Shown piece by piece: positions 21,765 to 32,976 of a DNA stretch of 64,000 bases. The position numbers were made by a program, and so were the translations under genes. The notes beneath the pieces are model-generated. The model was not told the origin of the DNA. It did not search any database and saw nothing but the letters and a program-made list of their open reading frames with translations. The stretch is from contig NC_057808.1 in NCBI RefSeq assembly GCF_018294505.1, forward strand, positions 222,597,325 through 222,661,324, in the 5' to 3' direction. The DNA comes from Triticum aestivum. Taxonomy: Eukaryota > Streptophyta > Magnoliopsida > Poales > Poaceae. How positions within the stretch are numbered: position 1 is the stretch's first letter; each line of letters starts with the position of its first letter.

Positions 21765-22365
21765 TTAGTGGTGTCCAAGGGCTCGGTAGCCGGATTATAG
21801 TGCTGCTTGAGAACGCCACTCTGTACTTTTGCTGCTAGGGCGGCGGTGTGCTCCTCTGTTTGGAGGGAACGTTCCGTATTTCCGTTTACGGTAATGACGC
21901 CACGTGGACCGGGCATCTTCAGCTTAAGATAAGCATAATGCGGCACCGCGTTGAATCTAGCGAATGCGGTTCATCCGAGCAGAGCGTGATAGCCGCTGCG
22001 GAATGGGACGATATCGAAGATTAGTTCTTCGCTCCGGAAGTTATCCGGAGAACCGAATACTACTTCCAGCGTTATTGAGCCCGTACAACGGGCCTCTACG
22101 CCTGGAATGACTCCTATAAAGGTGGTCTTTGTTGGTTTGATTCGTGAGGGATCAATTCCCATCTTTCGCACTGTGTCTTGATAGAGCAGGTTGAGGCTGC
22201 TACCACCGTCCATCAGGACTCGAGTTAGGTGGAACCCGTCAATAATTGGGTCAAGAATTAGTGCGGCTGAACCGCCGTGGCGGATACTAGTGGGGTGATC
22301 TCGTCGATCGAAGGTTATCGGGAATGACAACCACGGATTGAATTTTGGGGCGACTGGCTCTACCG
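21765..22365 (-). pseudogene. Element F protease domain, broken
   Basis: The minus strand reads FPITFDRRDHPTSI, then the aspartic-protease site VLMDGGSSLNLLY, then the flap-side GSITLEVVFG and YHALLG. A TGA follows (from CGA, judged by the LGRTAF expected here), then AFARFNAVPHYAYLKLKMPG. The protein continues into solo LTR G at TTKRV. The frame differs from gag by one base near 22365. In the family this protease cuts the Gag polyprotein. The DGG triad replaces the usual DTG/DSG, as in M and other plant gypsy elements of this kind. Confidence 0.8.
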
Positions 22366-25049
22366 CGTAGCCTGAGAGCGCGCTTGAGCTCCCTTTTGGG
22401 GATATGTGTAATGTATATCATGTTCATTTTTTTTACTTGAGGGGGAAATTTCTTTTGCCCCCTGGTGTTTGGCTGCCGGGGCTCTTCGTCGTCGTTCTCG
22501 CTCTGCGATTCTCCTTCTTTTCCTCTGCTATTTGCTTTGCTGGCTTGTTTGAAGACCCGGCAATCTCTATTGGTATGGTTGGCCGGTTTTTCTAGGGTGC
22601 CGTGAATTTGGCAAGGACGATCAAGTATGCGGTCCAAGCTGGATTGTTTTCCGTTGCTCCTTTTATAGAGCTTCTTTCGCTGGCCGAACTTGGAGCCACT
22701 GAACCCGTCATGAATTGTTGTGTCATCGGTGTTATCGTCGTTGCTTCGGCGTTTGTTTCTATTGCACCGGAGCTTGTCGGTGCTGTTATTGGCCTCAGAG
22801 GGGCTTGTTTCGTTGGCCGTATTGTTACTACGGGCCAGCCAACTATCCTCTCCCGCGCAAAAGCGGGTCATGAGTGCCGTGAGGGCTGCCATGGACTTTG
22901 GCTTTTCTTGGCCGAGGTGGCGTGCTAGCCATTCGTCACGGATGCTATGTTTGAAGGCTGCTAAGGCCTCGGCGTCCGGACAGTCAACTATCTGGTTCTT
23001 TTTGGTTAGGAACCTAGTCCAGAATTTTCTGGCTAATTCTCTAGGTTGTTGGACTATGTGGCTTAAGTCATCGGCGTCTGGTGGCTGGACATAGGTTCCT
23101 TGGAAGTTGTCTAGGAAAGCTTCTTCCAAGTCCTCCCAGCTGCCGATAGAATTTTCAGGCAGGCTGTTAAGCCAGTGCCGAGCTGGCCCTTTGAGCTTTA
23201 GTGGGAGGTATTTAATGGCGTGGAGATCATCTCCTCGAGCCATGTGGATGTGGAGGATAAAGTCCTCGATCCATACCGCGGGATCGGTTGTGCCGTCGTA
23301 TGATTCCATATTGACAGGCTTGAACCCCTCGGGGAATTCGTGATCTAGTACCTCGTCTGTGAAGCAGAGAGGGTGTGCGGCACCTCTGTACCGTGTCGTA
23401 TCGCGGCGTAGCTCTGATGGAGTCCGTCTGCTGCATTCGGACCGGGCGTGGTTAGGTTTGTCACGTCCGAATAGGTAGCCGTCTTCGTGCCTCGAGGCAC
23501 GTTCTCGCGATCCGTAGATCGATCTTGTATGTCCTGCTCTACCGTCCAGGGTCTGCCGGAGGTCATACGTGTGACCCCAAATTCTTCCGTCTTTATTTTT
23601 GCGGGCTGGTTGGGCAGGCTGCTGTTCGGCCTGAGTTGTTGCTTTATCCCAATCGCGTGGTGTCCGGTCGGTCGCCCTGTCTCGACCACGTGGTGGTCGT
23701 TTCGCATTACGCAAGGGAGGTGTGTGCTCCGGTGCCTCCTCATCGAATTGAGGTAGCAGTCTGCGTTTTGGGTAGCTCTTGGTTGGGCGCTTGAGGCCGT
23801 ATTCTTCTGCTGTCAGGACGACAGTTCATCTGTCGACGAGCAGATCTTGTTCAGCTTGAAGGTGCTGCTGCTTCTTTTTCAGGCTCCTTGCAGTGGCTAT
23901 GAGTTGAAGCTTAAAGCACTCCTGCTCCAGAGGGTCCTCCGGCACGATGAAGTCTTCGTTGCCGAGGCTTGTCTCCTCTTCGGAGGGTGGATGGTAACTA
24001 TCGTCCTCCGAGTTATCTTCTATGGCCTGTTCATCGGGGTTGTCTTGCGTGTTGTCATGTTCCTCCTGTTCGGATGCAGCGCCGACAGGGTCTTCGTTGT
24101 TTTCGGCGTTGCTTGGAGTACTATTTTCTCCGGTGCCAGTGTTGCCATCCTTTGAGCGACGAGACTTAGAACGGCGTTTGGGGCGCCGGCGCTTGGACTG
24201 CGTCTCCGAGGGTTTGATCTTATCCGGCTCTTCTTTATCGTCGCCGGATCCTTTAGGTGTATCAACCATGTACACGTCGTACGAAGAGGTGGCCGTCCAA
24301 TGTCCAGTGAATGGCGGGTCTTGGCCTTGCTCCCTGTTGGCATCGTCGTCCATACCGTCGGTGTCTTCGGAGCCATAGTCAAGCACGTCGGTTAAGTCAT
24401 CGACGGTGGCTATGAAGTCGGTGGCAGGTGGGAAGAAAAATTCCTCATCGTCCGCCTCTAGCTTGAACCGAACATAGTTCGGTTGTGAGTCTTCCTCCAA
24501 GGACAAGTTCTTCAAAGAATTTAGTACGTCACCCAAAGGCGAATGCTGGAAGATGTCTGCGGCGCTAAATTCGAAAATCGATAACCGATCCAGCTCGGTG
24601 TCCGTAGGCGCACTTGATCCGGAACGTATAGCCAGAGACGAGTCTGGGGTTCCGTCGACGCGAGCATTGCAGGATGTCCAGTCCGTGTGCGGCTCCAACG
24701 CCGTGGACTTTATGGCCTCGGAGGGGATGATCTGCCTTGGTACTGAGGCCGTTGCGGCAACAGGATCCAACTCCTGGGTGTGCTCCGATGACAGATTTAA
24801 GTCAGGTTCATCGGGGAGAAGGGGAGCGATCGCCGCGGTCTCAAATCCATTGAAGATCAAGTCTCCACGGATATCCACGACGTAGTTCAAGCTTCCAAAT
24901 CTGACCTGATGGCCAGGGGCATAGCTATCGACCTGCTCCAGATGGACAAGAGAGTTGCCCCGCAGTACGGAGGCGCCGAACACAAAGATTTGTCCGGGGA
25001 GAAAAGTTTCTCCCTGAATGACGCCATTACTGACGATCGAAGGGGCCAT
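22366..25049 (-). pseudogene. Element F gag, one nonsense mutation
   Basis: Start chosen at ATG 25049 (MAPSIVSNGVIQGETFLPGQ), because the longer frame runs back into the LTR. The N-terminal 400 residues are acidic, with a basic cluster SKRRRPKRRSKSRRSKDG. TGA at 23826-23828 interrupts the frame, which stays open beyond it. The capsid-like core PAVWIEDFILHIHMARGDDL to LKGPARHWLNSLPENSIGSW and FLDNFQGTY is the Retrotrans_gag pattern. A C-terminal CQIHG and NRDC pair (C..H....H...C) may bind zinc. Gag would form the particle that packages the RNA; this copy cannot be translated in full. Confidence 0.8.
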
Positions 25050-25097
25050 CGAATCCTTTCGTCGACGGCACAGTGGAACTCTCAATGAAAGCACCAA

Positions 25098-25554
25098 TGT
25101 CGGTGTCAAAACCGGCGGATCTCGGGTAGGGGGTCCCGAACTGTGCGTCTAGGATCGATGGTAACAGGAGACAGGGGACACAATGTTTACCCAGGTTCGG
25201 GCCCTCTCTATGGAGGTAATACCCTACTTCCTGCTTGATTGATCTTTACGAATATGAGTGTTACAAGGGTTGATCTACCACGAGATCGTTATGGCTAAAC
25301 CCTAGAAGTCTAGCCTATGAGTATATGGTAATGAATCTGTCCTACCCGGACTATGCCCTCCGGTTTATATAGACACCGGAGAGATCTAGGGTGGCATGAG
25401 GTCGGTTACATAGGAGGGAATCTTCATAGTCGGTCGCCTAGCTTGCCTTCCACGCCAAGTAGAGTCCAATCCGGACACGGGTATAGTCTTCGGTCTTTGT
25501 GTCTTCACAGCCCATCAGTTCGGCCCATGGATAACAGGTCGGACGCCCGAGGAT
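25098..25554 (-). repeat. Element F 5' LTR, end deleted
   Basis: Starts TGTCGGTGTCAAAACC and stops after GGACGCCCGAGGA, lacking the last two dozen bases present in the other LTR (through ACTCCGTCA). A TATA-like TATATAAACC on the minus strand lies near 25363-25372, so the promoter is kept. The bases directly inside it read TTGGTGCTTTCATTGAGAG on the minus strand, where the PBS should be; I cannot assign the tRNA. Confidence 0.85.
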
Positions 25555-26390
25555 GGCATTGTACGGAAGGCGTATGTGGGCGACATCGAAGTCGATGAGC
25601 TCAGTGCGGTAGTTGTCGCGCTTGCCGAAGGTGACAGGGAGGCGGATTTGCCCTATCGGGGTGGTGGAGCCGTCGGTTACTCCTGAGAAGGGCTTGGTTG
25701 GCTGCAGCTGATCATATGGCACTTGAAGGCGATCAAACGTCTCAACGGAGAGAACATTGAGCCCTGCACCGCCGTCGATGAGGGTCTTGGTGACAAGGGC
25801 ATTGCTGATGATGGGCGAGCAGAGCATCGGGAGGGCGCCGATAGTTGCCGCGCACTCGAGCTGGTTGGACGAGCTGAAGGTGATGGTGTACTTGGACCAC
25901 CTGAGCGGGCGCGTGGCTTCGAGCCTGGGGAGGGCCGCGTTCACCTCACGAGCGAACTGCTTGAAGATGCGTTGGGAGGCTAGGGCCTGAGAACCACCCA
26001 AGATGCAGGAGATGGCGCGAGGCTCCTGGAAGCCCCCAGCCCCCTCGTCCTGGTGGTGGTCGTCGTTCCTCGTTGGTGGTGGTAGCAGCGGAGGGAGGCC
26101 AGCGTTGCCCTGAGGGCAGTCCTCACGAGGCTGGTCCCTCCAGGCACCCTCGTGAGGTTGGTCCTGCCAGCGGTCCTCACGAGGTCGGTCGCGCCACTCC
26201 TGGCGGGGGCCGCGATCGTCCCAGCGTCCTCCACTTCTGCCTCCTCCACGGCCGTAGCCTCGGTCGTTGCGCTCGGGGCGTCGACCGAAGCGCCCGTCGC
26301 GGATGGCCCTGAGCTCCTGACAGTCGTTGGTGTTGTGGCTGTGTACGTTGTGGAAGGCGAGAATGGGCGGTTGGCCTTGGATGACTTTGG
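25555..26390 (-). pseudogene. Element E gag C-terminus and protease
   Basis: The minus strand reads PPILAFHNVHSHNTNDCQEL (end of gag), then an Arg/Gly/Asp-rich linker, then ISCILGGSQALASQRIFKQF. The protease follows, with the active site TLIDGGAGLNVLS and RLPYNAILGRP. The frame then runs straight into F's LTR, which by chance extends it for about 30 residues. The rest of pol lies beyond F at 13760 and below. The active site is DGGA, a variant of the DTG/DSG triad. Confidence 0.8.
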
Positions 26391-27718
26391 GTGGTCGCAG
26401 CCGCGCTTCATCTCTGGTTCCGTCGCGAACACGACAGTCCCCTTGCACTTCACGTCCTTGGTGTTGGCCTTCTTGTCTTTCGAGTCGGCCGCTGGAAGCT
26501 CGTGGAGGGAGAGGCGTCCCTCCTCAGCTCTCGCGCACTTGGTTGCCATGTTGAACATCTCCAGAGCCGTGCACAGGTCCTCGTGTATGGCGAGCTCCTC
26601 CTTCATCTTGACATCACAGACGCCATCGGAGAATGCTGAGATGATGGCCTCGTCCGTCACCTTGGGGATCTTGAGGCGAACGCTGTTGAAATGCTGGATG
26701 TACTTCTGCAGGGTCTCCCCTGGCTACGGCTTGATGCGCCGCAGGTCACCAGCGGCAGGTGGGCGGTCGCGGGTGCCTTGGAAGTTGGCGACGAAGCGCT
26801 CGCGCATCTCGCCCCAGGAGGAGATCGATCCCGCGGGCAGGTTCAGGAGCCACGAGCGCGCGCCGTCTTTGAGCGCCATGGAAAACCAGTTTGCCATGAC
26901 CTTCTCCTCGCCGTTGGCCGCCTCGATGCTCAGCTCGTAGAGCTGCAAGAACTCAGCAGGGTCGGGGGTGCCGTCATAGCGCGGAGGCAGGTTGGGCTTG
27001 AACATGCCGGGCCAGACAACGCTGCGCAGCTCGGGGGTGAAGGCGCGGCAGCCCACTGTGGTCACTGGAGCCCGTCGTGGAGGTGGAGCCTGGTCTTGGT
27101 ACCGACGCGTCGCTGCCGCAGGCGGTGCGCGATCTTGACGTGGTGGTGCTGGGAGTGTAGGAGCATCTTCTTGCGGCCGAGGGATTTCATGCAGCTTCCT
27201 TCTTCACGCGCGGGCGCCCTGCGTGGTGGGTCGCGCCGCGGGGCCGCTGGTCTTGGTGCGAGGGCGACGTCTTCATGTGGAGGTGGCGGAGGTGCTCCAT
27301 GGGCTACGTCGCCCGCTGCAGGAGGCGGACGACGCAGCGAAAGGGACGGTGCAGGAGAGCCCCCCGCGGCGCTGACGAGCTCGGTGATGCGGTCCAGCCA
27401 GTCTTCGTAGAGGTCGTCGATGGGGCGGTAACGCAGGAGCTCCCGCGCCATGAGCAGCGCAGCCTGCGCATCCGCGGGTTCGCGACGAGCATGGGACGAC
27501 GAGCCGGCCGGAGTCAGCGACGGGGTGGCGATGCGTCCGTCCCGCCGCACGGAGGGGTGCAACGACGAGGCTTGCTGCTCGTTCCCTGCCGGGCCGGTAG
27601 CGGCGTTGGCAGCTGGTGATGGAGAGCGACGGGGAGGCCCGCCGACGGGCGCCGTCTGAGCGACGCGAGCGTTGAGAGCGGCTTGGCGCTCAGCATGGGC
27701 TCGATGAGCGTCAGCCAT
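26390..27718 (-). pseudogene. Element E gag, broken
   Basis: Start chosen at ATG 27718 (MADAHRAHAERQAALNARVA). A Pro/Ala-rich N-terminus is followed by a frameshift near 27065-27100, then the capsid-like core FKPNLPPRYDGTPDPAEFLQ, VMANWFSMALKDGARSWLL and GSISSWGEMRERFVANFQGT (Retrotrans_gag pattern). TAG at 26724-26726 interrupts the frame, which goes on with PGETLQKYIQHFNSVRLKIP and reaches a second frameshift near 26390. Confidence 0.8.
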
Positions 27719-27770
27719 GTAAGTGGTGGAGTAGTGGTACATCGAGCGGCGGAAGAGAAGTTCCAGCGCC

Positions 27771-27789
27771 CCCTACCTGGTGCGCCAAA
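27771..27789 (-). other. Element E primer-binding site
   Basis: Directly inside the 5' LTR the minus strand reads TTTGGCGCACCAGGTAGGG, a site of the TGGCGC type that starts with the complement of a tRNA CCA end. The tRNA is not assigned. Confidence 0.7.
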
Positions 27790-28699
27790 TGTCGGATTAC
27801 GGGTTCCGTAGACCCTTGAGAGGTTCGAACTCTGGGGTGCGCACGAAGAACACTCTCTCCTTAGCTCGCTCGCTCAACCGTTCCACGGCTTAGCTCGACG
27901 AACCCGAAGAACAGAGAGACACAGGGGTTTATACTGGTTCGGGCCACCTTGCGATGTAATATCCTACTCCAGTGTGTGGTGGATTGCCTCGAGGGGCTGA
28001 GGATGAACTAGTACAGTGGATGTAATAGCCTCAGGAGGTGAGGTGTTCTTGAGCTCGATTAGCTGGTGGGTGTGAGGATGATCTGAGTGATCCGTCCGAA
28101 TCCCCCCTCCCCCCCCCCCCCCGCTACGGTGGTGGCTAGGTCCTATTTATAGTGGCCTTGGTTCTCTTCCTAAATGTTTAGGCAGGAAGGGATCCACAAC
28201 GGCCAAGTTTGAAGGGGGACAACTAGTACAAGCTACCCTGACAAAAGTAGTCTTCGCCTGCCAAAGGCTCTGGTGGTGACGCTGCTGTGGGCTCCGCGAT
28301 GACCTCCGTCCTGCCGTGCTGCTGGTCTTGGTCTTGTTGCACCGATATGGAAACCTTTGCCTGATGCCTCGGGATCCCGCGCCTGCGTTTGCCTCCTTAG
28401 CACCAAAGAGCAAACTGGTACACTGTGCCCGCTGGCGCCCGCCTGTCCTTGGTCGTCATGGCTCACGTCACGTGAACCTCGCGAGGTGCCCCTTGCATAG
28501 ATATCTCTGCTCCTCGGGAACTAGCCTAGTGAGGCCACCCCCAGGGAGGTCTTGGTGTCGTCCACCTCGCGAGGCTTGGCCCCTCGCAAGGGTCTTGCAT
28601 TGTTGCTGCTAGAGCTGGGCCGTACCGGGCCGTTGGCGGAGCCACGCCACGGGCCGCAGGCAGGCAAGTCTGGGCACCCCCGTTTCTAAGACGCCGACA
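27790..28699 (-). repeat. Element E 5' LTR
   Basis: 910 bp, TGTCGGATTACGGG to ACGCCGACA on the plus strand. It keeps the perfect inverted ends TGTCGG/CCGACA and a TATA-like CTATAAATAGG on the minus strand near 28142-28152. The left copy has a C in that motif. A run of C's at about 28110-28122 is longer than in the left LTR. Confidence 0.9.
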
Positions 28700-28968
28700 G
28701 TATAGCCAACTGCTGGCTATATGATGTTGTCATGTCATATATAGTGATCATTTATAGTTACTCATATAATAAGGTGAGCTATAAAGTTGGCTATAAAAGT
28801 AGTACTACTTTTTCTCATGTTCTCTCTATCTCTTTCTTCATATTTATTGCATCTGCTAGGAGTCCGCATATAGCTCTTTTGCATAAGATCCCACTTTACT
28901 TATTTTTTATGTCTTTTTTTCACTTAGACCAAATTATTACCATGTAAGGCCCTTCCCAGTGCTCCACG
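28700..28968. mobile_element. MITE-like AT-rich element split by element E
   Basis: Joining 9503-9517 to 28705 onward restores GAGCATGGTTAATAGTATA and then GCCAACTGCTGGCTAT, a phrase I recall as common in grass intergenic DNA. The stretch ends CCAGTGCTC at about 28960-28968, which pairs with GAGCATGG apart from one base. It is AT-rich and has no gene. Ends and superfamily are uncertain. Confidence 0.4.
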
Positions 28969-29198
28969 GTGGACAGGTACTAAGCATGCCACATAAGCAA
29001 AAAAAATGACATGGCACAACAATTAAGGAGGAGAGAGAGCACTTTGGTGACCCAGGAAAAACCAATGCCAAGCGCGTGAACCAAGGTAAACCACTTAAAT
29101 GAAACAACTTGACCAATGCATGAAAAACTTTAGGTGCTAACTCATTAAATAAAGTGTGCTTAGCAACAACAAGTTGCTAACGGCGGCTATGGGATTGC
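28969..29198. other. Unassigned AT-rich DNA
   Basis: No gene or clear repeat boundary seen. Confidence 0.4.
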
Positions 29199-29665
29199 TC
29201 AGCTTCTGGCCAGGGAGAGATCCCTGCTCGGCTTGCCAATGCTGCCAGTGACGGCGCCCACGGGTGTCGTTTTCTTCTTGGAGGCGCTGCCAAGGCCTTC
29301 AGCTTTGCCCCTCTTCGAGCTCGGGGGAAACCCTAGGTCGGATTCCCCCTGACCGGATAGCGATGGCGTCTCGGCATCGTATTCCTTCTCGAAGGTGTTA
29401 TCTTGCTTGCTCACGGTGTTCCCGGTGTTGGCTTGGATGATGTTGGAATTCTTGTTGGTTCGGCGCTGCTAGTCGTGGTTCGGGCTTGACGGGTTTAGGT
29501 GTGATGTATCTTCTATTCGGGCTGAGCATCCCTTATCTCTCTGCTCCACACACCATGTTCACCCCTGCCTGTGTTCGTGTCATGTGTTGTATCCTCTGTA
29601 CTCATTCTATTCCTTCTATCAATGAAATGATACGCAAGCTTTGTGTATTCGCGAAAAAATAACAA
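29199..29665 (+). mobile_element. LINE-like 3' end
   Basis: The stretch ends ATCAATGAAATGATACGCAA and GCTTTGTGTATTCGCG, followed by a short A-run with interruptions (29654-29667). This is a 3' tail I associate with plant L1-type LINEs. The preceding 400 bp has no RT motif, so only a 5'-truncated tail is present. Target duplications could not be confirmed. Confidence 0.55.
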
Positions 29666-30575
29666 ATTGATAAGTATTTAATACATTTAGCACCTCATTT
29701 AAGTATTTTTGCATTGAAAGAGGTCTAAGTGGACTATAAATCTACTATTGTGCTTACTTTTATATACTAGCCAAGTTTAGCTAAGTTTTCTGCCCCTAGT
29801 GCCTGGATAGGCGAAGCTCCTCGTTCGATCGCACTCTCCATGCATGTAAATAAGAGGAGATTTTATTGTAGAAAGTAACCCGCTTGTGTTACTGAAGCTG
29901 AACAGCTGTCCCGCCCGGGGTGATAAGACCGGGAGTGGGTACCGTTTGGCCTTTTGGGAAATCTGGAGTTTATTCAAAGTGGAAACTAAAATAGGGCAGT
30001 CAAATCCATGATGCGATGTAACTGTAAAAAGCTCCATACCCTCGTAGTCATAAAACTAATATAAATAGGTCCGATTAAAAAAGTCCAACGGTGCTAGTAT
30101 GCTGCTGCATATCCCTCCAAACCATTCAATGCCACATTGAAGAGAGACTACTACGGAAGACGATGGGGAGAATCCGGACATAAATAAAAACGATAGGAAC
30201 ACATGTGTGGCATGTTTGATTTAGTGCATGAGCTGCTGTGCAACACTGAAACTTTCTTGTTGAGCACTGCTTGGAGCTGTACTAGCCATCCATCAGGATG
30301 TATCCGACTCACAACCATTGATTAGCGTGTCGTGTGCACATCGGGCAGAAAAGTATCGTGTGCACATCCATTCCGTTCTTGCTTCCAAGGCGAAGGATAG
30401 TTGCGGTTGTATACTTTTTTTTTGGGAGGGAAACGGAGGCACCTCCAGAAAATGTTGTAAATTTTCAGACCAAATATTCAGTCTTCACGGAACTGTCGCT
30501 GAATAAACTGAAACATTACAAATAACCTGAAGCTAGTTTGTTAACGAAAAGAGGCGGTACACACCTTAAAACATA
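29666..30575. other. Unassigned DNA
   Basis: About 0.9 kb of AT-rich sequence without a supported gene, repeat or regulatory site. Confidence 0.4.
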
Positions 30576-30723
30576 CTCCGTTCACAGCTAGTATAAGATA
30601 TATTAGATATTTCAATATAGACTACATACGAACTGAAATGAATTAACGAACGCACTGAAACATGTCCATACACATCCGGTTCAGAAAAAAGCTAGAACAT
30701 CTTATATTTGTGAACGGAGGGAA
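30576..30723. mobile_element. Stowaway-like MITE, about 148 bp
   Basis: Left end CTCCGTTCACA and right end TGTGAACGGAGG are inverted copies flanked by TA. Internal AGATATATTAGATATTTCAA is typical of Tc1/mariner-derived Stowaway MITEs in Triticeae. Confidence 0.85.
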
Positions 30724-31815
30724 TAGAAGCAACATACCATCCTTTATAACATCTGACTGCTCATGTATTGGGATTTCCCAGTAAACTAAAGCCTCTGCGA
30801 GGTAAAAGTCCCAGAAATTATCAGATTAGAATGAACATGTAAACCTGAAGAAGTGGGTTCTATTGCAGAAGGTAATTTGGTAACCTGGATAACTTTGAAA
30901 AACAGAATGCACTCAGAACAGCATTGTTTTTCATAATCTAAAAAATTATCAGATAGGCACACTCGGAACAGCATTCTTTCTACAACCTGAACTCTTTAGT
31001 TATCTTATCTTGTCTTGTGTTGCTAAAACTTAGAAACCCATCAACCACAGCATAAATCTCTTGAAGACTCCACCGTATGCAGATCTAAGAAAATGGATAA
31101 GTAAACACTATTAACTTGTCAAAGACACCGACAGATATGGAGTAAGGATCAAAGGATAGCTGTACTTGCTTCAAGATTACTCACAAGGAGCCAAAACTCG
31201 TCTCCCAAGGTTTAAAATAGAGGCGATTACCGATAAGGCTTTGATTAAAGAGAGCTGGTGGTAGTAGTGTATTGTAATTAAGCACAGAAAGTGGGGATTC
31301 TTAATACAAAACGTCTTTGCAGGCTTCCTGTAAATATACACAAAGGAAACAGGAAAGGGAAAGCAGCTCACACACCTCTCTTTCTTTGTTTACTGTTTTT
31401 AAATGTGCTAAACTTGCAAAGGCAGAACAAGAACCAAAATAACAAAGCTGCTAGGCTATAATTAAAGTGGAAACAAACACAGAACTCAGAGCTAGAGGAC
31501 CTTTTCCTATTGTAGGCTGCAAAATAGTATGTTATTTAATCTAACCTTGCACATGGGCACATGGCCTTCAAGCATCCTTTCATGGGAACATAACCTAAGT
31601 GAACTAGCGTACCAGACAAGTAGCTGCACCATTTGGCTGAGGTTCGGGAACAATGAAAGTATTATATTGTTCATGTTTCATGTCCTGTCAACACTGAGCT
31701 TTAGTCTGCAGCTTTCACTAGCTGTTGCATGTTTACAGTACAAAATGGTAATGTTGCTCCTAACCTCACAACTGCATACGGTAAACATTACTCCTATAAA
31801 AGGTGCCGGAATAAC
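30724..31815. other. Unassigned AT-rich DNA
   Basis: About 1.1 kb with no supported gene, repeat or regulatory site on either strand. Confidence 0.4.
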
Positions 31816-32151
31816 TGCCTTCTAGGGCATAGGCTCCCGTGAGGTTCCTCGCGCCGCTCGTTTTGTGTGCGCCTCTCACCGATGCTTCCTTGACGTTCCC
31901 GGCTGTTCGATCTCCATGTCCGCCTTGCACCCAACTGATTTTCCTCGGAGGTCCATGAAGCATGGGCCACGGGCACGCGAGGCCACTTGGTCTGCCTCCC
32001 GCTGCCCTCGCCTTGGGTGTGGGTTGTTTGGTCCGCATTCTCGCGTGCACCGAGTACGTCTATGCGTCCGAGCTGTTGTGTTGGCGTACGACGGGCATGC
32101 CCACGCATTGGCGATGGGGTCTGCCGTACTAGATCCCAACCGACTATCCCG

Positions 32152-32322
32152 GTCAGAGGTTGACTAGTCGTGGACCCGGTGCGGGGCCGGTGTCTTGGAC
32201 GTTGGGCAAGGATGATTCATTTTCTGGTGGGCTGGTGGGGGTCCGACCTGGCTGTGTCCCACCGGGTTAGTCCGCCCAGAGGTCGGCTGACGATGGACCC
32301 AGTGCGGAGCCGGTGTCATGCG
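32152..32322. repeat. Degenerate direct repeat, period about 121 bp
   Basis: CAGAGGTTGACTAGTCGTGG with ACCCGGTGCGGGGCCGGTGT (32152-32200) matches CAGAGGTCGGCTGACGATGG with ACCCAGTGCGGAGCCGGTGT (32274-32322). Confidence 0.7.
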
Positions 32323-32754
32323 CACCGGGTACACATGGTTGTTGTTGGGATGTTATGCTCACGTGTGTCGGATACGCCTGTGCATTTGTCGTGGGGTACG
32401 CCTTGCTTGGATGCCATCCAGCTATGCCAGCTTGATGTGTGAAAATGCTTATCGACTTTGCTTTCCCGTCCTCTTCGCACATGCATACAATGGGACGTGT
32501 AACATCCCTCGGAGTTTCCTGTGCCAGTGCTTCGATGCCCTTTCTAGACTACCCAGTTGTATGTTAGTGCTGGGCCATCATTTGGGTCCGTGTGTTAGTG
32601 TGTTTGGTCGACTGCCCGGGTGAGTGAGGACATTGGCTGGGAGTGTTCCCGTTTGGCATACTGGGTTAAAGCGTGTCCTCGGTTGGTTGTCCAGCACCGT
32701 CTTTCTCCGTGGCTATACCCTCGTGCTTCCCATGTTCTTTTCTTCCCATCGAAG

Positions 32755-32976
32755 CACCCTCCTTCACGCCCGTCGTCTAACGTCGAACAAAGCTCACCGG
32801 CTTCCTCCTATTTCGCTCCCCTCGAATCGAAGGGGTTCTGTAAGATTTTTGTCGCTCCTCCTGCCAAAGCTCTGTTGCATGCCAGTCGTCTCACATAACA
32901 AGGCTCGCCGGCTTCCTCTGGCTTTGCTCCCTTGGAATGGAAGGGGTTATACGAGCGTTTTCGTCTGTGCTCCTGC
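32755..32976. repeat. Degenerate tandem repeat, period about 113 bp
   Basis: The first unit has CTCACCGGCTTCCTC, then TCGAAGGGGTT, then GCTCCTCCTGCCAA. The second has CTCGCCGGCTTCCTC, then TGGAAGGGGTT, then GCTCCTGCCAA. The units are adjacent and diverged. Confidence 0.75.

Larger units (their letters stand above)
13761..25554 (-). mobile_element. Element F: Fatima-like gypsy retrotransposon, no RT or integrase
   Basis: LTRs at 13761-14239 and 25098-25554 start TGTCGGTGTCAAAACC on the plus strand; the intact copy ends ACTCCGTCA. gag and protease read on the minus strand from the right LTR. After protease the frame closes (TTKRVRTT and then a stop about 20 residues on, when solo LTR G is removed), with no RT, RNase H or integrase. 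Between that and the left LTR lies an antisense multi-exon gene. By hand about 14 differences in 456 aligned LTR bases, near 3 percent. The left flank is GTCAC (13756-13760). The right flank duplication is missing because the LTR end has been deleted, see findings. The name Fatima-like is from memory of the LTR and gag. Confidence 0.85.
9518..28699 (-). mobile_element. Element E: large gypsy retrotransposon with nested insertions
   Basis: LTRs at 9518-10419 and 27790-28699 lie in the same orientation and are flanked by GTATA (9513-9517 and 28700-28704). gag, protease and an RT remnant all read on the minus strand, so the 5' LTR is the right-hand one. The internal region is split by element F (13761-25554). 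By hand I count roughly 45-50 differences between the LTRs, about 5 percent, more than the roughly 3 percent of F, as expected for the host of a nested element. The element also has an antisense ORF next to the 3' LTR and tandem repeats between that ORF and pol. Both traits are known from the Tat lineage of plant Ty3/gypsy elements. No integrase is present. Confidence 0.9.

Noticed and set aside
25438..25554. C-terminal extension of the E protease frame
   Set aside because: These residues are encoded by the F LTR and are not part of the protease.
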